From contig JAAKBF010000083.1 of assembly GCA_012656075.1 (NCBI GenBank), positions 248,001 to 312,000 on the forward strand: DNA of 64,000 nt, in the 5' to 3' direction. The DNA is from Phytophthora hibernalis (Eukaryota; Oomycota; Peronosporomycetes; Peronosporales; Peronosporaceae). Below are positions 1 through 10,271 of the stretch, piece by piece (the first letter of the stretch is position 1; every line of letters begins with the position of its first letter). The notes beneath the pieces are model-generated. The model had not been told where the DNA came from, did not search any database, and saw nothing but the letters and a program-made list of their open reading frames with translations. The translations under genes and the position numbers were made by a program.

Positions 1-1521
1 ACGTACGTCGGACGCTGGCGCAAATTTGCAGAGCTCGTGTCGCCAAAGTACGTCAACGAGCATCGAAATCCGATGGAGGCAATGGAAGCTAATGTTGCGG
101 GCGTATTGCAGGTGGCTGTTTCTCACCTCGGAGCAGATTCAGCACGCGACGCAGACGCTGGAGGGCTTTCGCAACGGGTCTCTCACCCCGGGTCAGTTCA
201 AGGATGCTGAGCTCTGGAGCTTGCGCCAAGGTGAGAGAAATGCAACATCAAAGAGTGCAATTTGATTGAGTCCGCTGACTTTGTGGGCACAATTGATGCA
301 ATGTTTTCTTAGCCTATGAGGCTGCAGTGCACCCTCAGACTGGCGAGACGGTGTCGCTCCCATTTCGGTTGTCGGCTTTCGTGCCCGTGAACATTCCCAT
401 TTGCATTGGCATGCTGTTGGCACCACCCACGGTACGATAAATCGATGCAGGTGGATTCTGCGGAGGGCAGCTACTTACATCGTTTGTGTCGTATCTGCAG
501 TTGGTAAACACGATCTTCTGGCAATGGGTGAACCAAAGCTACAGCGCCGGCTTCAACTATGCCAACCGCAACGCTAGCAGTGAGCAGGACAACTCGACCA
601 TTTTCAGTATGTACTAAGTATTTGACAAGAAGTCCTGCGCAAATATGTTGTACTCACATTTGCTGCATTGGATTGAATTTCTCACATCCAGAGTCGTACG
701 GAACTGCAACGGTTGTGTCTTGCTCGACGGCCGTCGGTCTGGGCAAAATGGTGGAGAAGGCCAAGAGACTTTCTCCCAGCACGCGCTCATTCTTGGGAAA
801 GGTGAATGCTGAGCATTTGATATTGTCTACGTGTGTGAGCTCCATCTTACTGATGTCATACTACTTTTTATTAGATGGTGCCATTCGTCGCTGTGGCCAG
901 CGCAGGAGCTTTCAACGCGGTGTCCATGCGCTTCAACGAGTTCCAGTACGTTGTTGTCACAGTGAATAGCAACCTGCTGTACTCACTTCTTGTAATGTAA
1001 TGGCTCACAGAGAAGGCATTGACATCATCGACGAGCACGGAGACGTACACGGACGTTCTGTCGCTGCAGGGCGCAAGTCCCTTGGAGAGGTAGCGCTTAC
1101 ACGCATTGCTCTTCCCATGCCGAGTACGTTTCTGCACCATACAATATTTACTCGTTTTACAGGTTTTGCTTACCCACTTCTCCATGTGCACTGAAACAGT
1201 TCTGCTGCTCCCGCCGTACTTGTACGGGGTCATGAAGAAAACCAATATCATGCCTAAGGCCAAGTACCCGAAGCTTGCTGCGGAACTCGGTACGTCCATT
1301 TGTTTATCAACAACTCGGTGTTTTGCTCAAACTCAGCTGATGCGTTGTACCTTTACGCAGTCGTGTTGACGTTGTGCCTGTGGGGCGCCATGCCGACCGC
1401 TGTCGCTCTCTTCCCGCAAAATGGTACCATTTCAGCAGACAGCGTTGAGGAGGAGTTCCGATCTCGGGTGGACCGCCACGGTCAGCCCATTCGCCACTTC
1501 ATCTACAACAAGGGCATCTGA
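1..1521 (+). CDS. Sideroflexin (mitochondrial inner-membrane amino-acid carrier), 5' partial
   Basis: Nine exons can be read: 1-47, 112-230, 313-431, 501-606, 692-801, 875-945, 1011-1123, 1200-1289 and 1361-1521. All introns are 60-85 bases with GT-AG ends, and together the exons give 312 codons in one open frame ending at TGA 1519-1521. The start lies before the window. The product has sideroflexin landmarks: an N-terminal WLFLTSEQIQHATQTLEGF stretch, then VHPQTGE, FNYANRNAS, and a hydrophobic second half with ILLLPPYLYGVMKK and VLTLCLWGAMPTAVALFPQ. Members of this family move serine and related substrates across the mitochondrial inner membrane, which is known for the family and inferred here. 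Family proteins are about 320 residues, so only some 10-15 N-terminal residues are missing. No frame breaks are seen, unlike several neighbours. Confidence 0.93.
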
Positions 1522-2150
1522 TTGCGAAAATATTGTCTCCACTCTCATTCTTACTTTCCGCGCACGAAACAGCGGGAGCAAAAACGCGACCGTTTGCGGC
1601 ACACTGATCCGATCGAGTCACCATTGACGATAGCCTGAATAGCTTCACTGGCAATGGTAGCAGACACTTCTGTTGGTGAATACACGTGCATCTACATGTA
1701 GTTTTTGTGTAACTTGAGCTGAGAGTTTTGTTTTGATTTTGGTCCGATGGCTTTTGGTTTTCACTAAAATCGTCTCTGCAGATTTTCCCCTTCATTTTGC
1801 TACAGGATTTGCGTTTGAGATTTCTGAAGGCCCACTGCAGCAAGTTGAAGTGAATGCACACAATCTGTACACCATATTGAGCAGCCAGTGTGGCTTTTCA
1901 ACGTTTTGTGTTTCGCAGTAGTGCCCCCCAAAAATAGTGTCCCCGAGGATTAGACGATTGATCCGGAGTGCATTAGAGCCCCGCCTCTCATACTTTCCCT
2001 GCGCAGGGAGGGCCATGACACCAATCATTTCTAGATGAGGGGAACAACCATTTGTAGTTGTGTCAAACGCGGCAATATGATTGAGATAGAAAACGTATCA
2101 ATATGATAGTCGATAAATGCATGATGCTACGTTCGGCGAGGGAGCTAGTG
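1522..2150. other. Convergent intergenic stretch
   Basis: About 630 bases lie between the stop of the sideroflexin gene and the stop of the EF-hand coiled-coil gene on the other strand. It should hold both 3' UTRs. I see no gene, repeat or RNA in it. Confidence 0.5.
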
Positions 2151-4603
2151 TCACTGTTGTTGGTCACTGGTGCCTGTTTGTTCATGGTCTGTAAATGTGG
2201 TTTCGGGATTTGAGGCTGGCTCAGCAGGACGCTCAAAGTGGCGCTTGCCCTTGTGCGCCTCAAGATACAAGAGCATGTTCTTTCGGCTCTCCTCCTTCTT
2301 GGCGTCCTTCGTTCGCCAGAGATCTTGCTATGGTAATGAAGATAGTTACCGGTACAGGCAAAGGACGGTAAATACACACACTTTTCAAAATAAAGGTAAG
2401 AAACAATGTTCGTACCTCTTTCACGTGACTTGCGTTCGTTGCTTCATGAAGCCGACCTTCTAACTCCCAGCAGTACCGCTGCCACTTCTCTTTTTCTGCT
2501 ATTTGACTATGAGGTGTAGCAGTGAAGGATATTAGCCACTTTCTGATACAAAAGTTTGTGAGCAAGCTTACTCGTCAACCAGTGCTCGCAAGTCCAGCAA
2601 CGCAAGCTTGGCTGCAGACAGCTCACGCTTTGATTTCGAAAGTATGATTGCATCTGCCGCAGCTGGGAATTCAAATAACATATCCTTTCTGTGAGTACTC
2701 AGTAAGCCAAAGAATGGTCCATTGACTAACCTTTTTCGTCGGCAAGTCGAAGCTGAAGATCGTTGTGGGCCTCTTTTTGCTGAAATCTATGGATATCGCG
2801 TGCTTGGTCCTCTAGGGATTGCTTTGAGGCTGCAAAGACTTCCCGCAGGCGCGTTTTTGCCCTCTGTTAATTTGAATAGCACATGTTGACAGCGCACATT
2901 TAAAAATGCGCCTATTTCAAGGGCACTTTCAGATAATCTTACCTTGCTCTCATCAATTTCTTTCTGGAAGTTATCGCGTTCCTTTTGTAGTTGCTGCGCG
3001 AATGGAAAGAGAACACCTTACGAGTGAACACTTGCTTTTTGCATCTCAATTGAAATGTAGCCGTACCCGAGATTCCGTTGCCATTCGACAAAGTACAGCA
3101 TCACAGGTCGAAAGTGACTGTGAAAGTGCCTCCGATAATCCTACAAAAGCGAAATGTCAAGGACCACTATACTCTGGATTCTGCTGTTCGAACAGATTGC
3201 CCTACCGCATAGAATTCCAAGAGAGCGAAGGTCGTCCGACAGTTTTGCACCCTCTCCACAATCGTAAAGGTTTAGAAAGCTCTGAGCTGTCAGTGGTTCT
3301 GCTGGGTAATCTGGTAGAACGTCGTCGATATTTTCGTGGTTCATTCGCAATTGATCCTGATCCACAAATTCAACTTAAGTCCATACAAAACGTGCAAGCA
3401 AGACTTTGTCAAACTAACCTTGAGGCGGCGGAGTTCCTCACAGGTGAGTTTGCCGTCATGGTCTCCGTCGAACTGTTGCCATACCATTTTGGCGGCAACT
3501 TCCGACCATGATGGCAAACCCGTCGGGATCGCCGCGAGGTCGTCAGAAATTTGAGCCGGATAAAAGCTTGGGAGTTTCTTTATTTGAGCCACGAGGAACT
3601 CCAAGCTCTCCTGTTTTTCCTTCTGCAACCATGAACGGGACCATGTCACGAACTAAAATTTTCAAAAGAATGGCAAGCGAATGGATCGGACGAACCAACT
3701 GAAGCTCGTACTCCCGGAAGCGAATTTCTTGCTCGTAAATGGTGACACGCAGCATTTCCAGCTCTTGTTGAATGGACTTGGTTTCGGCGTAGAATGTCTG
3801 TACGGCGATGCAACTTGCAGATGTGAGCGTGTGGCAATAAAATTATAATCCCGGAGGCAAACGCACCTTGAGGTTCTGCACGTGCCGACAACCCTTCTGC
3901 TCATCGTCACAGTTAAAAACATAGGTTCATTAACGTCATTAACGGTTCCTTCAACAGCAAATTGCTACCCAACTCACCCAACAATACAGATAGAGCTCTG
4001 CTCCACCGCAGTTATCGCAGCAGTACCGTGAGAGCCTCTTCGTTGCCGTGCTAAAGCAGAGTCCAACGCATTAGTCTTATCAACAATAACTTCTGCCAGA
4101 AGGCTTGCCCACTTACGCAGCCATGGCGATTTGCTTTTACAGACGCTGGAAGCACAAATCAGGACGAGAATTCCCGTCACTGCAAGTTGTAGGCTGCAAT
4201 ACCGGTACCGGTACATGTATGTAGCAAGAGCGTGAAACTACCCAAGTTGAAGTGGACGGATAAGAATAGGACCAGTTGAAGTGCACGGCTGGATGCACCC
4301 CATCGAAGTCCGATTCGGGCGTGCATTTCGGCATCCACCAACATTCGTTGCGCTTCGTCGGCTCGATCTCGCGTCCGAGAACTCGACACGATCGCAAACG
4401 CTAGGTTTCTGTCGCCGAGCTCGTTGTTGTCCACGAAGACTGCGCGAATTCAATTGCACGAGCGTGTCCTCAAAGATACGTTGGCCGAATCTTCCGTGAC
4501 CCTTCTCCTGCGGCTTCAATTTTACGAGCACTTCAATTACTTGAGACGGTCTCTGTTGTTCTTGTCTCGGAGTCTTGGCTGCTTCAAGCAGCTTGTTTGG
4601 CAT
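2151..4603 (-). CDS. Multi-exon coiled-coil protein with one EF-hand
   Basis: A split gene read from ATG at 4603. The first block begins MPNKLLEAAKTPRQ and runs through a Lys/Glu/Gln-rich stretch to about 4440. A second coding block lies at about 4430-4230 (NELGDRNLAFAIVSSS...), a third near 3650-3410, and coiled-coil blocks continue to a stop at 2151-2153 (tail ...TDHEQTGTSDQQQ). The only recognisable domain is a canonical EF-hand loop DGDHDGKLTCEE at about 3490-3455, with Asp at 1, 3 and 5 and Glu at 12, so calcium binding is plausible. Heptad-like stretches (ELSAAKLALLDLRALVDE) support a structural protein. Exon joints are not all resolved, and the joint near 4440 needs an indel or an unrecognised intron. 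A decayed copy of the first exon lies at 8817-9046. I cannot name the family; a flagellar or cytoskeletal role is only a guess. Confidence 0.6.
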
Positions 4604-5019
4604 CTTTAACTTTTTGACGTTCTCGCTGAAACGTTAGCGCGCGCAGCTAACGGCACCGACGGCATGCGCTGCATGAACTTTCCTGTTGTAGACCTTGTCG
4701 AAAATCAGTTCATGAACAACCGGCCAAATTTGCAAGTCTTCTTTCGTATCTTTGCGAAAGTATCTTCTGCCAACGGCTGCAAAATCAGACGCGTCCCTCG
4801 GCTAAGTCCGCACTTCCCTGCAGTAAAAGTGCCTTCAACTACAAAAACGAAAGGCGACGGTACTTTTGACTTTGGTTTCGTAAAGACACGATCTCGAGCG
4901 GACGCCGATGACTCTTTGTTGCGACTTTGCATCCGTCGTAGTCATAACGGAATTCGCCTCCGACAGCACAAGCAGCGCCCAGCACAGGAGGAACCCATTC
5001 ATCACCGCTATCATAGTCC
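4604..5019. promoter_or_regulatory. Divergent promoter region between coiled-coil gene and MGST3 copy A
   Basis: The 416-base gap separates two divergently transcribed genes and so should hold both promoters. I find no clean oomycete initiator. The region is inside the left arm of the inverted duplication, so MGST3 copy B has a near copy of the same upstream DNA. Confidence 0.4.
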
Positions 5020-5610
5020 ATGTCGGTCTCGGCAGTGCGAGTAACACTCCAGCCGGCGCATGGCTACATCCCACTCGTAGTCATCGGCGCCGGCCTCGTG
5101 ACCACGTGGGCCGGCTTCAACGTGGGCATGGCCCGCAAGCAGTTCAACGTGCCATACCCGCAGATGTACGCCGCCAAGAAAGACAAGAATGCCAACGCGT
5201 TCAACTGCGTGCAACGCGCACACCAGAACGTGGTGGAGAACCTCCCGCTCTTCTACGCCATGCTCGCCACCTCCTCGTACGTCTAAGTGAATTGATGTGA
5301 ATTGAGAGTGTAAACTGACAGGGATGTTGGGGTTTGCGCAGGATCTACCGTCCTACCATCGCAGCTGTGGCTGGGGTGGTGCGCATCGCCGGTTTCGTCA
5401 TGTACGTGAAAGGATATTCGACCGGTGATCCAGGGAAGCGGAGACAAGGAGACTTTGGTAAGTTGGTCAACTGGTGGTGACTGTATTTCTCAGAGGTCCA
5501 CGGTACTAACTAGACCCTTTTGCTCTTGTGTGGATGCAGGCTACCTAGGCACATTAGTTCTGTCGGGACTGTCGTTTGAAGCTGCATTACGTGTGCTGGG
5601 GTTCCTGTAG
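5020..5610 (+). CDS. MGST3-like membrane glutathione S-transferase (MAPEG), copy A
   Basis: Three exons: 5020-5276, 5342-5457 and 5540-5610, with GT-AG introns of 65 and 82 bases, giving 147 residues. The product fits microsomal glutathione transferase 3: PAHGYIPLVVIG opens helix 1, followed by NAFNCVQRAHQNVVENLP, the family's glutathione-site signature, then GFVMYVKGYSTGDPGKRRQG before helix 4. Four membrane segments are expected. The family conjugates or reduces hydrophobic peroxides with glutathione at ER or mitochondrial membranes, which is inferred here from similarity. The start codon is the first ATG in frame, 10 codons before the conserved core. Copy B (7811-8403) is its inverted twin, and a diverged paralogue lies at 9629-10271. 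Unlike that paralogue, this copy has no intron between the NVPYPQ and MYAAKK segments. Confidence 0.92.
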
Positions 5611-6043
5611 CGAGTGTTCGCTCTTGAGGAAAGGTGAAGATGATGAGAGGGGAGACGACATGAAACACGAAAGAGAAGAGTGTGTACCGAGAGAGAAGAC
5701 ACGACCGGTGAGCGCGCTCATGATGCCTCCAATTCAAGGGGTAATGCGAGGCAAACATCATGAAGCGATGCTATCAACGCCGGCGGCAATCGCGAGTATC
5801 CGAGGAGGAAGATCTGCGAGGCACAGTAATGACGGTCGGAAGTTGCTGCTGAACATGCCAAGAAAGAGATGAAACGACGAACGAGTGCGGTGGTGGAGGT
5901 GGTTCAGACAGGCCGTCGAGGATGGGCTGCTTTGCCACACGATTGAAGACTCCAACACTGCTGCACCGCTTACTTTATGTGAGATTATCCTAGATGTAGA
6001 AGTAAAACACGCAATGAAATCCTGGTGAGTGCATCTGCTCGCG

Positions 6044-7377
6044 TGGCAGGTCAAGCTGCCATCTCTCCTGTTACATATCGGTTTAGCTTAGGATAACAAG
6101 CACCTTTTAAAGACGGTTGCGCCTTTTAGAAAATGGTGGTAATATGAGCACCTTTTAGAGAATGCCCTATAGCAATACGCAATGTGATAACGTGTCATTC
6201 GTTCAAAGCGTAGTGTTTACCTAAGGTAACTGCTCTTCATCTTACACAAGAACAGTCTTCACGCCAGGGACAACCCACACCACCTTGTTCTTGACAGTCG
6301 CGTCCGCATTCAACTGTTCGCGTACCTCGTCGCCCGACTGCGTGAAGTGCTTCCACGACTCGAAGTGGAGCGGTACCATCTTCTCAGCGCCGATGTCCCG
6401 AGTCAACTGCGCCCCCTGCACGGTATCCATTGTGATCTGGAGGGGACCCGTCGGCAGTGGAGCAACGGCTTTACCAAGGTTCATGAGCGCCACGACAATG
6501 TGGAACTTCTTCGGCAGTTCGTTCGCCAGCTCCGGAATGTAGATCGTGTCACCCGAAATGTAGACCACGTTGGGCAGTCCATCTACCTCGTTCACTCCGA
6601 ATGAGGGCGACTCGATCACGAAACCCGTGCACTCTCCGCCAGGTAGATGTTGCGTGGGTGTGCCCGTGATTTTGAACTCTTTGCCGTTGAACGTGAGCGT
6701 CGTCGACTGCCATGGTGCGAGACCACGAACGCCCGGACGAGGAGCGAGGTTCTTGGCACCGTCGAGCGTGGTGAGTACGTGTCGCCCATTGAGCATCGTT
6801 CGACCGGACGCGTCCAGGTTGTCGATATGGTCTTCGTGGCTCAGAAGAATGGCGTCGATGACGGGCAAGTCCTTGAGTCCAAGGGCCGGGTCCTCGGTCT
6901 TTGTGAGGTAAAAGGTTTCTTGCAGCACAAAATCTCCGCTCTTGTCGAACGCTGGGTCGATGAGGAAGTTGACGTCGTCGATGGTCAAGATGGCGGTGGC
7001 CGTGCAGATATGTGTGATGCTAACGGTGGACTTGAAGGAGGCACTCGGCATGACTTGGATTGGAGCCTCGTGTGAGGTTTGTTGGTCGCAGGGTAAAATA
7101 CGGAATGACGAGCGTGTATTAGTCCAGAGCCAACAGTGAGGCAACGAACCACTGACTTCACTTGTCAGTGACGAGTCGTCACCATGCCAACGGCGAAGTA
7201 AGTGGTAATTGAAGAGGAATCATTTTCGAACTGGAAACAGGAAATAGATCTTTGTGCTGACCTCAACAACTCATCTCCAACACCATCAATATGGTGATGG
7301 CATATGTTCACGTAGTGGCACTGGGGTGCGTGACGCACCCCTTGGCAATCGATTGAATGGAGATGCCAATCCAGTCG
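6044..7377. other. Unique spacer between inverted-repeat arms
   Basis: The 1.33-kb spacer holds the metallo-beta-lactamase-fold gene (6242-7144) and short flanks without other genes. Arm identity stops at about 6043 on the left and 7378 on the right. Confidence 0.7.
6242..7144 (-). CDS. Metallo-beta-lactamase-fold hydrolase, UlaG-like
   Basis: An intronless frame of 300 codons. The fold is shown by strand TAILTIDDVNFLIDPAFDK, then LLSHEDHIDNLD (a HxxHxD form of the metal motif), PTQHLPGGECTGFVIES, VVYISGDTIY with the metal Asp, and VPLHFESWKHF near the end. Known members of this branch are Zn- or Mn-dependent hydrolases of varied substrates, and the substrate here cannot be read from sequence. 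The true start is probably the internal Met at 7051 (MPSASFKSTVSIT), because the first 31 residues (Cys/Trp-rich) look unlike the family; that gives 269 residues. The gene is the only one in the spacer of the inverted duplication. Confidence 0.85.
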   Translation of the reverse strand: MPHCWLWTNTRSSFRILPCDQQTSHEAPIQVMPSASFKSTVSITHICTATAILTIDDVNFLIDPAFDKSGDFVLQETFYLTKTEDPALGLKDLPVIDAILLSHEDHIDNLDASGRTMLNGRHVLTTLDGAKNLAPRPGVRGLAPWQSTTLTFNGKEFKITGTPTQHLPGGECTGFVIESPSFGVNEVDGLPNVVYISGDTIYIPELANELPKKFHIVVALMNLGKAVAPLPTGPLQITMDTVQGAQLTRDIGAEKMVPLHFESWKHFTQSGDEVREQLNADATVKNKVVWVVPGVKTVLV

Positions 7378-7810
7378 AGGAGAGCAGATGCACCCACCAG
7401 GATTTCATTGCGTGTTTTACTTCTACATCTAGGATAATCTCACATAAAGTAAGCGGTGCAGCAGTGTTGAGTCTTCAATCGTGTGGCAAAGCAGCCCATC
7501 CTCGACGGCCTGCCTGAACCACCTCCACCACCGCACTCGTTCGTCGTTTCATCTCTTTCTTGGCATGTTCAGCAGCAACTTCCGACCGTCATTACTGTGC
7601 CTCGCAGATCTTCCTCCTCGGATACTCGCGATTGCCGCCGGCGTTGATAGCATCGCTTCATGATGTTTGCCTCGCATTACCCCTTGAATTGGAGGCATCA
7701 TGAGCGCGCTCACCGGTCGTGTCTTCTCTCTCGGTACACACTCTTCTCTTTCGTGTTTCATGTCGTCTCCCCTCTCATCATCTTCACCTTTCCTCAAGAG
7801 CGAACACTCG

Positions 7811-8403
7811 CTACAGGAACCCCAGCACACGTAATGCAGCTTCAAACGACAGTCCCGACAGAACTAATGTGCCTAGGTAGCCTGCATCCACACAAGAGCA
7901 AAAAGGGTCTAGTTAGTACCGTGGACCTCTGAGAAATACAGTCACCACCAGTTGACCAACTTACCAAAGTCTCCTTGTCTCCGCTTCCCTGGATCACCGG
8001 TCGAATATCCTTTCACGTACATGACGAAACCGGCGATGCGCACCACCCCAGCCACAGCTGCGATGGTAGGACGGTAGATCCTGCGCAAACCCCCAACATC
8101 CCTGTCAGTTTACACTCTCAATTCACATCAATTCACTTAGACGTACGAGGAGGTGGCGAGCATGGCGTAGAAGAGCGGGAGGTTCTCCACCACGTTCTGG
8201 TGTGCGCGTTGCACGCAGTTGAACGCGTTGGCATTCTTGTCTTTCTTGGCGGCGTACATCTGCGGGTATGGCACGTTGAACTGCTTGCGGGCCATGCCCA
8301 CGTTGAAGCCGGCCCACGTGGTCACGAGGCCGGCGCCGATGACTACGAGTGGGATGTAGCCATGCGCCGGCTGGAGTGTTACTCGCACTGCCGAGACCGA
8401 CAT
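7811..8403 (-). CDS. MGST3-like membrane glutathione S-transferase, copy B
   Basis: The inverted twin of copy A, with exons at about 8403-8147, 8081-7966 and 7881-7811. Exon 2 matches copy A base for base on direct comparison. The two introns each differ by one base in a homopolymer (five G against four, five T against four). The predicted 147-residue protein is therefore the same, with the motif NCVQRAHQNVVENLP and four expected membrane helices. Its upstream DNA holds the dead copy of the coiled-coil gene's first exon instead of a living neighbour, so its promoter setting differs slightly from copy A. Confidence 0.9.
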
Positions 8404-8816
8404 GGACTATGATAGCGGTGATGAATGGGTTCCTCCTGTGCTGGGCGCTGCTTGTGCTGTCGGAGGCGAATTCCGTTATGACTACGACGGATGCAAAGTC
8501 GCAACAAAGAGTCATCGGCGTCCGCTCGAGATCGTGTCTTTACGAAACCAAAGTCAAAAGTACCGTCGCCTTTCGTTTTTGTAGTTGAAGGCACTTTTAC
8601 TGCAGGGAAGTGCGGACTTAGCCGAGGGACGCGTCTGATTTGCAGCCGTTGGCAGAAGATACTTTCGCAAAGATACGAAAGAAGACTTGCAAATTTGGCC
8701 GGTTGTTCATGAACTGATTTTCGACAAGGTCTACAACAGGAAAGTTCATGCAGCGCATGCCGTCGGTGCCGTTAGCTGCGCGCGCTGACGTTTCAGCGCC
8801 AACGTAAAAATTAACA

Positions 8817-9046
8817 ACGCCAAACAGGCTGCTTGAAGCAGCCAAGACTCCGAGTCCTACATGTACAAGAACAACAGAGACCATCTCAAGTAGTTGAAGT
8901 GCTCATAAAATTGAAGACTGAGGAGAAGGGTCACCGAAGATTCGACTTTCAGGGAAATTGAATTCGCGCAGTCGCGGTCTCGGTAACAACTATAATACTT
9001 CTGAAATTGAAGTACTTAGCTCGGCGACATAAACGATCTCGCGCTG
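8817..9046 (+). pseudogene. Decayed 5' fragment of the EF-hand coiled-coil gene
   Basis: The sequence parallels the reverse strand of 4603-4400 but the start codon has changed from ATG to ACG (8817-8819). There is an insertion after CCGAG, and the match fades by about 9046. No downstream exons of the parent gene follow. It is best read as the outer edge of the inverted duplication, which captured only the first exon and then drifted. Confidence 0.8.
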
Positions 9047-9628
9047 CGCAGCGTGGACCAAGGTTTTTCGTCCGTGATCGATAACCGGCCGAAAGCGCGG
9101 CTAGTGGTGGACCAAGAAACACGGGTGGTCCGCGGACTTCAACTGATCCAAGAACTGACTTACGTTATCTATTACTACAGTAGTAGTATTCACATTGGGA
9201 CGCCGAACATCGAGTCACCAGGAACCTTCGCGTTGCTACTTGGTGTGGGCTCTAGATGCACAAGTCTTCGCAACCCAGGGCTTTGGTAGCTCGTTGGCCA
9301 CCACTCCGGTACTAGCGACACAACGCGCAGGTACACGGAGAGCCAAAAAGAAGAGCAATTTAAGTTGCATCTGCTGGTGTGATTGATGTTGATCGCACCC
9401 TAAATGCCTCATCTTGAGGCTAGAACGGCGGTGACATTGCAACAAGTGATTTGTCACGCGGTCCGTTACCGTCAACACAGGAATGACAGTCACTAAGTTG
9501 CCTTTTTCCGATTGATTAAGTAATCACGTAAATACACCTCGTACCGTAAATAGAGTCTTCGATCCAACCGTCACCTCACTTTCCATTCGTTTTCCCAAGC
9601 CCAACACCGGCACGCCCCTCCCCTCAAG
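9047..9628. other. Intergenic, upstream of MGST3 copy C
   Basis: About 580 bases with no supported gene. It should contain the promoter and 5' UTR of the paralogue at 9629. No repeat from elsewhere in the window was recognised. Confidence 0.4.
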
Positions 9629-10271
9629 ATGTCTGGAATCCAAGTGGAGCTGCAGCCTGCGCACGGCTACGTACCGCTGCTCGTGGTGCTGACGCTGTTC
9701 GTCAACGTGTGGGCCGGCATCAAGGTCGGCAAGGCCCGTAAGCTCTACGGAGTCAATTACCCAGAGGTGAGGCAGAAGTTTTGCAATGACACACACCTGT
9801 ATAAAACTAACCAATTGTTGTTATTGTAGATGTACGCTGAGAAGAGCGACAAGAACGCCAAGGCCTTTAATTGCGTGCAGCGCGGCCACCAGAACATGTT
9901 GGAGAACATCCCGATCTTCCTCGCCCTGCTCTTGACGTCTGCGTACGTCGGTGCCCTCCATCACCGGAATCCGCCAAGGATACTGATTTTATTCTTGTTG
10001 ATGGTGCAGGATCTACCGTCCTCAGGTCGCTGCAATTGCCGGATTGATCCGCATTTTGGGCTTTGTGATGTACATGCGTGGCTACGCTTCGGGAGACCCC
10101 AAGAAGCGTATGCAGGGAACTTTTGGTGCGTTGCTCTGGTTGTGTGCGAGATGATGTCGGTTGCGAGGGGCTAATTATTGGTTTTTATTGTGTTTCAAAG
10201 GCCAACTTGCTCTACTCGTGAACGTCGGCTTGAGCGTGGAAGCAAGCCTGCGCATTCTTGGACTCCTGTAA
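9629..10271 (+). CDS. MGST3-like membrane glutathione S-transferase, paralogue C
   Basis: Four exons: 9629-9766, 9830-9942, 10010-10125 and 10201-10271, giving 145 residues. It shares PAHGY, FNCVQRGHQNMLENIP and GFVMYMRGYASGDPKKRMQG with copies A and B but is clearly diverged (for example NVWAGIKVGKARKLYGVN in place of the A/B sequence). Introns 2 and 3 lie at the same codon positions and phases as the two introns of A and B. Its first intron, after codon 46, is absent from A and B. It is probably the older member of a local MAPEG cluster. The predicted role is glutathione transferase or peroxidase at internal membranes. Confidence 0.92.

Larger units (their letters stand above)
4400..6043. 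repeat. Left arm of a 1.65-kb inverted duplication
   Basis: This segment is repeated in reverse orientation at about 7378-9046. It contains the first exon of the EF-hand coiled-coil gene, the divergent promoter, MGST3 copy A and about 430 bases of 3' flank (5611-6043, no gene seen). From about 4800 to 6040 the arms are nearly identical: exon 2 of the MGST gene matches base for base, and the intron differences are single bases in G and T runs. From 4400 to 4800 the arms have diverged clearly. Confidence 0.92.
7378..9046. repeat. Right arm of the inverted duplication
   Basis: Reverse-complement partner of 4400-6043. It holds MGST3 copy B and a decayed first exon of the EF-hand coiled-coil gene. 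The inner 1.2 kb is almost identical to the left arm, while the outer 400 bases have substitutions and a roughly 9-base insertion. Bases 7378-7810 are the MGST 3' flank without a gene. Confidence 0.92.

Noticed and set aside
7254..7932. Open frames on the plus strand within the right arm (for example 7481-7663 and 7660-7932)
   Set aside because: They lie in the 3' flank and antisense of MGST3 copy B, have no recognisable domain, and change ends between arms through single-base indels.
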